From an uncultured Opitutia bacterium (GTDB lineage Bacteria > Verrucomicrobiota > Verrucomicrobiia > Opitutales > Puniceicoccaceae), in NCBI GenBank assembly GCA_913056175.1, contig CAJXLM010000019.1, forward strand, positions 1 to 42,956: a stretch of DNA of 42,956 bases, read 5' to 3'. Below are positions 16,616 to 25,329 of the stretch, one piece after another. Numbering within the stretch: the stretch's first letter is position 1; every line of letters begins with the position of its first letter. Position numbers and translations under genes: made by a program. The notes beneath the pieces are model-generated. The model saw nothing but the letters and a program-made list of their open reading frames with translations, did no database searches and had not been told where the DNA came from.

Positions 16616-18517
16616 ATGACCCGGGAGAGCGAGGAGCTTGAGGCCGAGTCCATTGCCGGCCGGATCGTCGACTTCCTGCGGGGAGTTTCGCCCTTTGACC
16701 ACCTCTCCACCGAGGCGCTCACCTCCCTCGCCCGGTCCGCCGGGCTGAGCTATCACGAGGACGGGGAGGAGCTCTTCGAGACGGGCCAGGCTCCGCTCGA
16801 CCGCGTCTTTCTCGTCCGCAAGGGCCAGGTCGACATCCTCGCTGCCGACGGCAGCCTCGCCGACCGCTGTTCGGAGGGGGAGATCTTCGGTGGTACGGCC
16901 CTCCTCGGGGATGGCCATTACCTAGGCACCGCCCGTGTGTCCGGGGAGGCCCTCCTCCTGCGCCTGCCAGCGGTCGAGCTGCGCAGCCTCATGGGGGATT
17001 ATCCCGTCCTCCTGCACTTCTTCTTCAGCGACGCGCAGTCCGGCCCCGGCCGGCGCCAGCGCCGTCTCGCGGAGATCAACCGGGATTTCGGCCAGATCAA
17101 GCAGGGCAGTTACCGGGACGCCGGCACCCGCACCCTCACCGATTTCAAGGCCCCGATCACCTGCCGGCCGAATACCTCCCTGCAGGAAGTGGCCCGGATC
17201 ATGCGGGAGCACGGGATCGGGTCGATGATCCTGGCGGAGACGGACGGGCTGCCCCGCGGCATTGTCACCAACTCCGACCTGCGGAATACGGTGGTGACCG
17301 GCGAGGTGCCGCTGAACCGGCCGGTCTCGGCCATCATGCGCAGCCCCGTCCTCTGCGCGCCCGCTGGCGAGAGCGTGGACACCTACCTCTTGCAGATGGT
17401 GCGGGAGGGCATCCAGCACCTCTGCATCACCCGGGATGGCACGGACCGCACCGCGGTGACTGGGGTCTTCACCGACCACGACCTCCTCCTCGAGACCGGG
17501 AACAGTCCGGCGGTCCTCCTCAAGGCCCTCCAGCGGGCGCAGCGGGTGGACGAACTGGCCGAGGCGGTCGGCCGGGTGCGGCGGTTCATCCGGCAACTCG
17601 TGGAGGCGGACCAACCCATCCGGCACATCTGCCACCTTGCCGAGGGCTTCAACCGACAGTTGCTCGACCGCGCGCTCCACTTCGCCTTCGAGGAAGTCCG
17701 CCCCAAGCTGACCCCGGAGGACTTCTGCTGGTTGGCAGTGGGCAGCGTGGCCCGGGCGGAGCAAGTCCTCCCCACCGATTTTGACGCCGGCCTCGTCCTT
17801 GCCGGGGGCAAGGGCCACCTGCGGGAGGAGGCCCAGCGGCTGGCCGCGGTCACCTACCGCAACCTCGTGGCCTGTGGTTTCCACGAGGACCGGGCGGGCG
17901 TGCAGGCCTCCAACCCCGAGTGGATCAAGACGGTCTACGAGTGGGAGCAACTCTTTGAGTCGTGGATGGAGACCCCGCTGGAGCGCTCCCTGCTCCACGC
18001 GACGATTTTCTTCGACCTCATGCCCTTCTACGGGAACGGGGACCTCGGCGTGCAGCTCCAAGAGGTCATCAGCCGGAATTTCCAGCGGCGGCGCAGCTTT
18101 TCCGGCTTCCTCGCCCTGAACGCCCTGAAGAACCCGCCCCCCCTCGGTTTTTTCAAGGGCTTCCTCCTCGAGAAGTCCGGGGAGCACGCCAACACCTTCG
18201 ACATCAAACTGCGCGCGATGATGCCCCTCGCGAACGCCGCCCGTCTTCTCTCCCTGCAGGAGGGCACCGTGTATCCCTCCAGCACCGTGGAGCGCTTTCA
18301 CCGGGTGGCCGAGGCGAACGCGGACCTGCGCGAGCGTGTGGAGGAGGGGGCCGAGGCCTACGAGATCTTCCTGCGGCTGCGCGCCGAACAGGGCTACCGC
18401 CACGGCGACGACGGGCGCTACATCGACCCGAACGAGCTCAGCCCCCTCGAAAAGCGCGTCCTCAAGGACGCCTTTGGACCGATCGGCGAGCTCCAGAGCC
18501 TGATCAAGCCGAACTGA
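16616..18517 (+). CDS. cNMP-binding / CBS-pair / DUF294 nucleotidyltransferase-like regulator
   Basis: A 633-residue cytoplasmic protein with three parts: a cyclic-nucleotide-binding fold (about residues 25-140, with GEIFGGTALLGDG as the phosphate-binding cassette region), a CBS pair (about 170-295, with MREHGIGSMIL and GVFTDHDLLL), and a DUF294 nucleotidyltransferase-like half (about 330-625). The NTase site reads GSVARAEQVLPTDFDAGLVL, with an Asp-x-Asp pair. Such proteins commonly lie beside this symporter family and may act as uridylyltransferase-like regulators; the target here is not known. The 172-bp gap before it contains the hairpin at 16480-16508 and an AT-rich patch (about 16563-16579) that may be a second promoter. 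Confidence 0.92.
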   Translation: MTRESEELEAESIAGRIVDFLRGVSPFDHLSTEALTSLARSAGLSYHEDGEELFETGQAPLDRVFLVRKGQVDILAADGSLADRCSEGEIFGGTALLGDGHYLGTARVSGEALLLRLPAVELRSLMGDYPVLLHFFFSDAQSGPGRRQRRLAEINRDFGQIKQGSYRDAGTRTLTDFKAPITCRPNTSLQEVARIMREHGIGSMILAETDGLPRGIVTNSDLRNTVVTGEVPLNRPVSAIMRSPVLCAPAGESVDTYLLQMVREGIQHLCITRDGTDRTAVTGVFTDHDLLLETGNSPAVLLKALQRAQRVDELAEAVGRVRRFIRQLVEADQPIRHICHLAEGFNRQLLDRALHFAFEEVRPKLTPEDFCWLAVGSVARAEQVLPTDFDAGLVLAGGKGHLREEAQRLAAVTYRNLVACGFHEDRAGVQASNPEWIKTVYEWEQLFESWMETPLERSLLHATIFFDLMPFYGNGDLGVQLQEVISRNFQRRRSFSGFLALNALKNPPPLGFFKGFLLEKSGEHANTFDIKLRAMMPLANAARLLSLQEGTVYPSSTVERFHRVAEANADLRERVEEGAEAYEIFLRLRAEQGYRHGDDGRYIDPNELSPLEKRVLKDAFGPIGELQSLIKPN

Positions 18518-18519
18518 CC

Positions 18520-19182
18520 ATGCCCGCCTGGTGGCGTCGGAAACCGCGCGTCCCGGAAGTACCGGAGGCGCCCGCGTTTGTGCAGGCCTACCTCGACCTC
18601 TGGCGCGGCGGCTGGCCGGAGCCCGCGGGCTTCACCGTTCTCGACCTCGAGACCAGCGGGCTGGTGCGGGAGGGGGCCCGCATCCTCTCCTTCGCCCTCC
18701 TCCGGATCGAGGACGGCGTCCTTCGGTTCGGGGACCTCTTCGAGGGGACCCTCCGCGATCCCGGCGGCGAGGACCTGACCGCCGTGGAGATTCACCAGGT
18801 CGTGCGGAGCGAGGTGGCCGCGGGGGTGGAGCCCGGGGAGTTTGCCCGGCGCAGCCTCGCCCTCCTCGGGACCGACCGGATCGTCGGGCACCACATCTCC
18901 TTCGACAAGGCCTGCCTCGACCGCTTCTTCGCCGCGCGCTACGGCTTCACCCTCCTCAACGAGGTGGTCGACACCGGCCAGCTGGCGGCCCGTCTCCGCG
19001 ATCCTGTCCTCGGGGGATTCCAGGGCCGGGAGCGTCCCCTGCAGAGCCTCGACGTACTCGCCCGCGCCTACGGGATCACCCCCGAGGCGCGCCACAGTGC
19101 CTCCGGCGACGTCCTCACCACCGCCCTCCTTTTCCTGAAACTGCACAAGGCCGCGCAGCGGCGAGGGATCCGCCGGCTCTAG
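18520..19182 (+). CDS. DnaQ-like 3'-5' exonuclease (DEDDh family)
   Basis: A 220-residue exonuclease. Motif Exo I is VLDLETSGL (Asp and Glu), Exo II is GHHISFDKACLDRFF, and Exo III is HSASGDVLTTALLFL with the His and Asp of the DEDDh type. The start (ATG 18520) lies 2 nt after the DUF294 stop, so the two are cotranscribed. This pairing of a DUF294 regulator with an exonuclease near the symporter is a known cluster, though the functional link is unclear. Its stop codon overlaps the convergent polyprenyl synthetase stop by 4 nt. Confidence 0.92.
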   Translation: MPAWWRRKPRVPEVPEAPAFVQAYLDLWRGGWPEPAGFTVLDLETSGLVREGARILSFALLRIEDGVLRFGDLFEGTLRDPGGEDLTAVEIHQVVRSEVAAGVEPGEFARRSLALLGTDRIVGHHISFDKACLDRFFAARYGFTLLNEVVDTGQLAARLRDPVLGGFQGRERPLQSLDVLARAYGITPEARHSASGDVLTTALLFLKLHKAAQRRGIRRL

Positions 19183-20303
19183 CCAGCGGGGGTCTTCCCG
19201 GGCGATACGGCCGGTGTGGGGGGAGGGGTGAGCGGGGCCTCGGAGTGCTGGCGGTGGGCGGCCAGATAATCGGTGAGCGCGCCGAGCCCCTCGCGCTGGG
19301 CGGCGTTCAGCCGGGAGTCCGCGGTGATCGCCCCGCGGGCCTGCCGGAACTGCTCCCCGATCCGCTCGCGAAGCTCGGGCACCAGTCCCGATCCGGCGAG
19401 CAGGCGGTGCCAGTACTCCAGCTCCTCCCGACCCCAGGGGGAATGGGAGAGGAGGGCCTCCAGCTCCTCCCGGCCCGCCCGCGGGAGGCGCTCGAGGAGC
19501 AGCCGGAGGAAAAGCGTCTTCACCCCCGCCTGGAAATCGTAGGCCCGGGCGAGGAAGGCCTCTCCCTGCAGGGTCGCCTCGTGCAGGTCGTTCTCCAGCT
19601 GGAAGGCTTCCCCCACGGTGATGGCGAGCGCGTGCAGCGCCGGCCGGACGGATTCCGGCGCGCCCGCGGCCCGCGCCCCGAACCAGAGGGGGAGCTCGAC
19701 GGTGTAGCGACTCGTCTTCAGCTCGTAGATCCGTTCGATCTCCGCGCGGCTCACCTCGCGGAGGGGGCGCGGGAGACTCTCCAGCTCAAGGGCCTCCCCG
19801 GTGCCGGTGTCCACGGTGACGGCGGCGAAATCGGCGAGGAAGCCGGCGAGGGCCTCACCGGGAAATCCCGCCCGGGCGAGGGTGTCGATGGCGTGGCCGT
19901 GGAGGATGTTGCCGAGGACGATGGCGATGCTGCCGGCCTCGGCGGAGGGAAGGTCCGCCTCCTGCTCGAGCCTCCGGTGGAGGGTGGGGCGGTCCCGCCG
20001 GCGATCCGAGCCGTCGATGACGTCGTCGTGGACGAGGACAAAGGCGTGAAAGGTTTCGAGGGCGTGGGCGAGGGCCTGCACCGGCGGGGGAGGCGTCTTT
20101 CCCCCGGAAAAGACCCGGTAGGCCCCGAGGAGGAGAGCCGGCCGGATCCGTTTGCCCCGCGGTTCGAGCTCCTCGGTGAGGAGGGAGCCGAGGCGGGCCG
20201 CCCGGTCCCCATGGGCGGCCATCCGCGCGGCGAGTTCTTCCCGCCGGACGGCGGCGTACTCGCGCTGGGCTTCGAGATCCCCTGCCAACCGCTCCGCGAG
20301 CAT
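19179..20303 (-). CDS. Polyprenyl synthetase family protein (trans-isoprenyl diphosphate synthase)
   Basis: A 374-residue protein of the prenyl elongation family. The GKRIRPALLLGA motif is present, and the first Asp-rich motif is DDVIDGSDRRRDRPTLH (the DDxxD plus RR signature). The second Asp-rich motif, normally FQxxDDxxD, reads FQLENDLHE, so the DDxxD is degenerate. The conserved Lys-Thr after it remains (GVKTLFL). The C-terminus ends in a proline-rich tail. It is the last gene of the pdh operon by position (24 bp after pdhC). Chain length and activity cannot be told; a divergent synthase or one with altered metal binding is possible. Confidence 0.85.
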   Translation of the reverse strand: MLAERLAGDLEAQREYAAVRREELAARMAAHGDRAARLGSLLTEELEPRGKRIRPALLLGAYRVFSGGKTPPPPVQALAHALETFHAFVLVHDDVIDGSDRRRDRPTLHRRLEQEADLPSAEAGSIAIVLGNILHGHAIDTLARAGFPGEALAGFLADFAAVTVDTGTGEALELESLPRPLREVSRAEIERIYELKTSRYTVELPLWFGARAAGAPESVRPALHALAITVGEAFQLENDLHEATLQGEAFLARAYDFQAGVKTLFLRLLLERLPRAGREELEALLSHSPWGREELEYWHRLLAGSGLVPELRERIGEQFRQARGAITADSRLNAAQREGLGALTDYLAAHRQHSEAPLTPPPTPAVSPGKTPAG

Positions 20304-20327
20304 TGATGGTGAGGAGGACCTCGCTCC

Positions 20328-21680
20328 CTAGACGAGGAGGACGGAGGGCGACTCGAGGACGGTCTGCAGCGCCTGCAGGAAGGAGGCGCCGACGGCCCCG
20401 TCGACGACCCGGTGGTCCGCGCTCAGTCCGAGGGTGGTCCGGCGGCCGACGGCGAGGGCGCCGTCGACCACCACCGGTTTCTCCACGGTGGCCCCGATGG
20501 AGAGGATCGCCGCGTTCGGCGGGTTGATGATCCCGAAGAAGGAGGTGATCCCGAACATGCCGAGATTCGTCAGCGTAAAGGTGGAATCGCTCATCTCCGC
20601 CGGGGTCAGCTTTTTCTGGCGGGCCTTCCCGGTCAGTTCGTTCGCCTCCATGGCGATCTGGCGCAGGCCCTTGCGGTCGGCCTCGCGGATGACCGGGGTG
20701 ACCAACCCTTCGTCCACGGCCACGGCGAAAGCGAGGTGTACCTCCCCGTGCCGGATCACCTTGTCCCCCGCCCAGGTGGAGTTGATCGCGGGGGCCCGCC
20801 GGATGGCCTCGGCGCAGGCCTTCAGGAAGAAGTGGTTGACGGTGAACCGGGCCCCGCCCTGCTCGGGGGGAAGGTCGGCGAGGCCGGCGTTGATGGACTG
20901 GCGCAGGTCGAGGAGGGGGCCCATGTCCACCTCGATCTCGAGGTAGTAGTGGGGAATGGTGGTCTTCGACTCAAGGAGGCGGCGGGCAATGGTCGCCCGC
21001 ATGTTGGAGACGGGTTCCTCCCGGCTCTCCAGCTGCGGCACCGGGGTCGGCGCGGGTGCCGGGGGTGGCCCGATCTCCCGCACCGATTCCCGGGCGGGAG
21101 CGGTGGGGGCGGAAGCGGGAGCGGGCTCCGCGCTCGCCGCCGGAACTCCTTCCGCCACCGCCTTCTCCACATCGGCCTTCACGATCCGGCCGTTGGTGCC
21201 GCTGCCGGTGAGGCGGGCCGGGTCGATACCGTGCTCCTCGGCCAGCTTGCGGGCGAGCGGGGAGATTTTGCGGCGGCCCGTGGAGGCGGTGGTCTCCGCA
21301 GCGGGCTCCGCCGGGATCAGCGGGGATTCCGGGGCCGCTTCCTCGGTGGGGGAGGCCGCTTCCTTTCCTGCGGTCTCTTCGCCCGCAGCGGCCTCCGAGG
21401 GGCCGCCTTCCCCACCGCCGGCGGCGTCCGGGGCTTCCTCGCCCTCCTCGCCGATGGCGCAGACCGGTCGGCCGATCTCCACTTCCTCCCCCTCACCGAC
21501 ATAGTGGCGGAGGAGGACGCCGTCCTCGAAATTTTCCAGCTCCATGGTGGCCTTATCCGTCTCCACCTCGGCCAGCTTGTCGCCGTTGGTAACCGTGTCC
21601 CCCTCCTTCTTCAGCCACTTCACGAGCGTACCGCTCGTCATGGTGTCGCTGAGTTTCGGCATTTCGATGATCTCGGCCAT
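20328..21680 (-). CDS. pdhC: Pyruvate dehydrogenase E2, dihydrolipoyl acetyltransferase
   Basis: A 450-residue E2 core subunit that transfers acetyl groups to CoA. One lipoyl domain lies at residues 1-75 with the lipoylated lysine in ETDKATME. An Ala/Pro/Glu linker follows, then the peripheral-subunit-binding domain (ISPLARKLAEEHGIDPARL, GSGTNGRIVKADVE) at about residues 135-175, a second linker, and the catalytic domain with SADHRVVDGA near the C-terminus. It follows pdhB by 47 bp. E3 (lipoamide dehydrogenase) is not in the window. Confidence 0.95.
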   Translation of the reverse strand: MAEIIEMPKLSDTMTSGTLVKWLKKEGDTVTNGDKLAEVETDKATMELENFEDGVLLRHYVGEGEEVEIGRPVCAIGEEGEEAPDAAGGGEGGPSEAAAGEETAGKEAASPTEEAAPESPLIPAEPAAETTASTGRRKISPLARKLAEEHGIDPARLTGSGTNGRIVKADVEKAVAEGVPAASAEPAPASAPTAPARESVREIGPPPAPAPTPVPQLESREEPVSNMRATIARRLLESKTTIPHYYLEIEVDMGPLLDLRQSINAGLADLPPEQGGARFTVNHFFLKACAEAIRRAPAINSTWAGDKVIRHGEVHLAFAVAVDEGLVTPVIREADRKGLRQIAMEANELTGKARQKKLTPAEMSDSTFTLTNLGMFGITSFFGIINPPNAAILSIGATVEKPVVVDGALAVGRRTTLGLSADHRVVDGAVGASFLQALQTVLESPSVLLV

Positions 21681-21727
21681 GGTTCTTTGGTTCCTCGGGT
21701 TGGGGAGGGAGCGAGAAAAAAGGTCGG

Positions 21728-22723
21728 TCAGCCGGCGGCGCGCGGGGCGTCCTCGAGCACTTGCTGCACGGCCTCTTGAATCCGGCGTGGGTTGGGAAGC
21801 TGTTCCCGCTCGAGCGGGTCCGAGTAGATGGCGGGGGCGTCGAGGGAGGTGACCCGCCGGATGGGGGCGTCCAGCTCGTCAAAGGCCTCCTCCTGGATCA
21901 TGTGCGAGACCTGCGCGCTCACCCCGCAGAAGGGCTTGTTCTCGTCGACGAGGACGACCCGGTGGGTGCGGGCGACGGAGGCGAGGACCGTGTCAATGTC
22001 GAGCGGCCGGAGGGAGCGCAGGTCGACGACTTCGGCCTCGATGCCCTCCCCGGCGAGATGCCCGGCCGCCTCGAGGGCGGTGAGGATGGAGCGGCCGTGC
22101 CCGATGAGGGAGACATCGCGGCCCTCGCGGAGTACCTGGGCGTGGCCGAGCGGGATGGTGTACTCCTCGGTGGGGACCTCCCCCTTGTTCCCGTAGAGGA
22201 GGGTGTTTTCCATGACGTAGACGGGGTCGTTGTCGCGGATGGCCGTCTTCAGGAGACCCTTGGCGTCGTAGGGGGTCGCCGGGCAGACGACCTTGAGCCC
22301 GGGCGTGTGGGCCATGAAATTCTCGGGGGTGTGGGAATGGGTGGCCCCGACATTGGTGCCCCCGTTGGCGGGACCGCGGATCACGATGGGTACGTGGGTG
22401 AGCCCGCCGGACATGTAGCGGACCATCGCCGCATTGTTCACGATCTGGTCGAAGGCGACATAGGAGAAACTCCAGAACATCAACTCCATCACCGGGCGCA
22501 GGCCGAGCATGGACGCCCCGATGCCCATGCCGATGAAGCCGGCCTCGCTGATCGGGGTGTCCTTGATGCGGTCCTCCCCGAAGCGGTCGTAGAGGCCTTC
22601 GGTCACCTTGTAGGCGCCGTTGTACTGGGCGACCTCCTCGCCCATGACGAAGACATTCTCGTCGCGCTCGATTTCCTCGGCGAGGGCGTCGTTGATGGCC
22701 TGGCGGTAGGTGATCTCGGGCAT
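21728..22723 (-). CDS. pdhB: Pyruvate dehydrogenase E1 component, beta subunit
   Basis: A 331-residue transketolase-like beta subunit. Diagnostic segments are MPEITYRQAINDALAEE at the start, MGEEVAQYNGAYKVTEGL, DTPISEAGFIGMGIGAS, and the C-terminal transketolase domain with VVDLRSLRPLD and DENKPFCGVS. It pairs with the alpha subunit upstream (81-bp gap) to bind thiamine diphosphate and decarboxylate pyruvate. Confidence 0.95.
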   Translation of the reverse strand: MPEITYRQAINDALAEEIERDENVFVMGEEVAQYNGAYKVTEGLYDRFGEDRIKDTPISEAGFIGMGIGASMLGLRPVMELMFWSFSYVAFDQIVNNAAMVRYMSGGLTHVPIVIRGPANGGTNVGATHSHTPENFMAHTPGLKVVCPATPYDAKGLLKTAIRDNDPVYVMENTLLYGNKGEVPTEEYTIPLGHAQVLREGRDVSLIGHGRSILTALEAAGHLAGEGIEAEVVDLRSLRPLDIDTVLASVARTHRVVLVDENKPFCGVSAQVSHMIQEEAFDELDAPIRRVTSLDAPAIYSDPLEREQLPNPRRIQEAVQQVLEDAPRAAG

Positions 22724-22804
22724 GGCGGGAAGGACGGGAAAAGCTTCGAAAGGACGGGAGGGGCGGGAGGGGCGGTGGGAGTTTTCGAGAACCGTGGCAG
22801 TTTC

Positions 22805-23890
22805 CTAGAAAAAGAGCCGTCCGCCGCTGGTGCGCTCGGGTTGGTCGCTCTCCCAGTAGACGTCCTCGGTGATCGAGGAGACCGGAGGGAACTCGCTCTT
22901 TTCGGCGAACTTGGCGGCGGCGGCCGCCTCGTCCTTGGCCGCCTTCTCCATGGCCTGGACTTGTTCGTTGTCGAGGATGCCCTCCTCCTGGAGCGTCTTC
23001 CGGTAGACGGTGATCGGGTCCATGGTCTCCTGGTAGTGCTCGATTTCCTCCTTGGTGCGGTACTTCTCCGAGTTGGCGTCGGCCACGGAGTGCCCGCGGT
23101 AGCGGTACGTCTTGTATTCGAGCAGAACGGGCTGGCTGTGCTCGCGGGCGTGCCGGGCGTGCCGTTCGGTGGCCTCGCGCACCGTGTAAATGTGGTTGGC
23201 CACGACCGTCTCCCACTTCATGTCGTAGGCCTCCGCCCGGCTGGCGAGATGGTCGGAGAACCGGCTGGAGCGGGCCTCGCTCGTGCCCATGGAGTAACCG
23301 TTGTTCTCGATGATGTAGACGACGGGAATACTCCAGAGGGAGGCGAGGTTGAGGGACTCGTGGAAGACGCCCTGGTTGACGGCCCCCTCACCGAGGAAGC
23401 AGAGGCAGCAGCCGGGGATCTGCTTGTACTTGAGGGCGAAGGCGAGCCCGAGCCCGAGGGGGGTCTGGCCGGCGACAATGCCGTGGCCGCCCCAGTAGTG
23501 GCGCTCCGGCGCGAAGAAGTGCATGGAGCCCCCCTTGCCGCGGGAGCAACCGGTGGCCTTCCCGTAGAGCTCGGCCATGCACTCGTCCATGGACATTCCG
23601 CCGGCGAGGGCGTGGCCGTGGTCGCGGTAGGCGGTGATGAAGTGGTCGTGCTCCCCGAGGACGGAGACGGTGCCGGTGGCCACCGATTCCTGCCCGATGT
23701 AGAGGTGGAGAAAGCCGCCGATGTGCCCCTGTTGGTAGGCGCGCAGGGAGCGTTCCTCGAAGCGGCGGATCCGGATCATGGTGGCCAGCAGGTCTCGTTT
23801 GGCCTCCGGGGAAAGGTCCGCGTTGATAGGGGCACGGCTGGCCTCGGCTACGGCTTCCGTGTCGGGCGCGTCGATGGGCGGTTCGGCCAT
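22805..23890 (-). CDS. pdhA: Pyruvate dehydrogenase E1 component, alpha subunit
   Basis: A 361-residue thiamine-diphosphate subunit. The ThDP motif is GEGAVNQGVFHES...IIENN; GGSMHFF and the phosphorylation-loop region YRYRGHSVADANSEKYRT are also typical. The open frame extends to 24193, but those extra 101 residues are unlike the family, so the ATG at 23890 is chosen. It is the first gene of pdhA-pdhB-pdhC-polyprenyl synthetase. Confidence 0.94.
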   Translation of the reverse strand: MAEPPIDAPDTEAVAEASRAPINADLSPEAKRDLLATMIRIRRFEERSLRAYQQGHIGGFLHLYIGQESVATGTVSVLGEHDHFITAYRDHGHALAGGMSMDECMAELYGKATGCSRGKGGSMHFFAPERHYWGGHGIVAGQTPLGLGLAFALKYKQIPGCCLCFLGEGAVNQGVFHESLNLASLWSIPVVYIIENNGYSMGTSEARSSRFSDHLASRAEAYDMKWETVVANHIYTVREATERHARHAREHSQPVLLEYKTYRYRGHSVADANSEKYRTKEEIEHYQETMDPITVYRKTLQEEGILDNEQVQAMEKAAKDEAAAAAKFAEKSEFPPVSSITEDVYWESDQPERTSGGRLFF

Positions 23891-24268
23891 GCCCGTAGCG
23901 AAGCGCAGGACGATTCCCCCTTCAACCCCAATTGGCGCCCGCCCGTCGTTCGCCTTCCGTTCTCCAAGGGCGTTCTTCCGGAGGCGCGCCGCTTTCCAGT
24001 CCTCTCGGCAGTCGGGCCGAACGTGAAAAAGGGGCAGGTCCGTGAAGGGAGGCAGCCGCCTTACGGATTCCGGGGCTTCCGCGAGGGAGGGCGCCCGGAA
24101 GACTGCGGAAGCCATCGGGACCCGGCAGCCTTCTCTTCCGATACTAAGAGAGGAGGACGGTGCGGGGCTTTCTCTCCCGCCGGCCTGGACCACGCCCCCT
24201 GCAACCCCCCTCGCGACAGCCGGTCGGCGTACCTCTGCTTGCGTCCACTGGAACGCACGGCACTCGCC
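23891..24268. other. Intergenic region between pdhA and the RAYT-like gene
   Basis: This 378-bp region must hold the pdh promoter. The frame upstream of pdhA stays open through most of it but shows no family sequence. Close to the RAYT-like stop is an imperfect inverted repeat GCGTCCACTGGAACGC (24241-24256), which may be its terminator or a remnant of a mobile-element end. No gene is supported. Confidence 0.4.
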
Positions 24269-25165
24269 CTATGCCGGAAAGGTCCGGCGCCAGGTTTGCG
24301 CCCCCCAAAGAGGCATCTGTACCTCCTCGATAGGCACTGCCCGGGGCGTGCCGGTCCAGCGGACCTGGTGACGCCGCACGTAGGCCTCCGAGCCGGCGAT
24401 CACCCGGCGGGCCATCGCTTCCTCGATCTCCCGCAGGGAGTAGCGCCCGGATTTGGCCCGGGCGACCCGGCCGGCCGGATTGAGAATCCAGTAGAGAGCC
24501 TCTTCGGCCGCTTGCCGGGTCCACGCCCGGAACTCCCGCCGCAGGGAGAACCGCCGGATGCCACTCCATCCGCCCGGGCCGACGGTCGACCACCGGTAAT
24601 CCCAGGGGTGGACGGCCTCCTCCGCCCGCACCGGGGCGACCTGCACGGCCGCGCGGTACCAACCTACCGCCTGCGGCTTCGGCTCGATGAGCACGCTCTG
24701 GAAACGGTCCGTCCAGAGGGGACCCTTCCGCTGGTACCGACGGTTGAACCAGCGGGTAAAGCGCTGCTTGATGGTTTGCATCAGCGCGGAAATGTCGTGC
24801 ATGCGCGCCAGCAGCGCCCGCCGGGCCTCCCGGGCCGTCTCGCCCCCCTTGGCCAGCACCGCCTCCAGCCCGTCCGCGTCGTAGCCGAGGAAGCCCACCG
24901 CGCCCCCGTAGAGGGCCCGGTAACGCGCCACCAGCTCCGCCGCACCCGCGTCCTTCCTCTCCCGCGGGTCGGCCACTACCACCAGCTGGATCCCCGTCGG
25001 CAGCACCACGCACTCCAGCACATCCACCCCCGCAAACTCCGTCGCCCGTACCGCCAGCCCCATCAGAAATTCCCGCTCCTCCGCCCCCAACCGAAACTCC
25101 CCCAACAGCTCCGTCCGCACGTAATAGTACCCTTTCCCTTTCAGCTTGTACCGCCGCCGTCTCAT
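24269..25165 (-). CDS. RAYT-like Y1 transposase homologue with both catalytic motifs lost
   Basis: A 298-residue protein with the overall pattern of REP-associated/IS200-like Y1 transposases: VVLP in the core strand (residues 53-56), then NRRYQRKGPLWTDRFQSVLIE (about 141-161), APVRA (177-181) and DYRWST. The HUH motif that should follow VVLP is replaced by T-G-I-Q (57-60), so both histidines are missing. The catalytic tyrosine expected four residues before the Asn/Ala of 'NPVRA' is Ala173. I therefore infer that it cannot cut DNA by the HUH mechanism and may be a domesticated DNA-binding protein. The frame is intact, with normal composition after the G-rich start. It sits between the pdh operon and cutA with a repeat cluster upstream. 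Confidence 0.85.
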   Translation of the reverse strand: MRRRRYKLKGKGYYYVRTELLGEFRLGAEEREFLMGLAVRATEFAGVDVLECVVLPTGIQLVVVADPRERKDAGAAELVARYRALYGGAVGFLGYDADGLEAVLAKGGETAREARRALLARMHDISALMQTIKQRFTRWFNRRYQRKGPLWTDRFQSVLIEPKPQAVGWYRAAVQVAPVRAEEAVHPWDYRWSTVGPGGWSGIRRFSLRREFRAWTRQAAEEALYWILNPAGRVARAKSGRYSLREIEEAMARRVIAGSEAYVRRHQVRWTGTPRAVPIEEVQMPLWGAQTWRRTFPA

Positions 25166-25236
25166 GCACTCACCCCATCACAAATTTTCTGCCTTAGTCA
25201 ATAGCAATTTTCCCTGTCCCTGCAATCTTCAGTTCT

Positions 25237-25252
25237 CCGAGAAGGTTCTCGG
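25237..25252. repeat. Inverted repeat upstream of RAYT-like gene
   Basis: CCGAGAAGGTTCTCGG: a perfect 7-bp inverted repeat with a 2-nt centre, 72-87 nt before the ATG of the RAYT-like gene. This spacing fits an operator or a small hairpin. No equivalent was found upstream of the left and right copies. Confidence 0.45.
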
Positions 25253-25329
25253 TTGGGGCTTGGGGGGGAGGGGCGAGGTTGGTCGGGGGAGGGCTGGGTG
25301 GACAATGGCGGAAGTTCGGGGAGGGGTGG

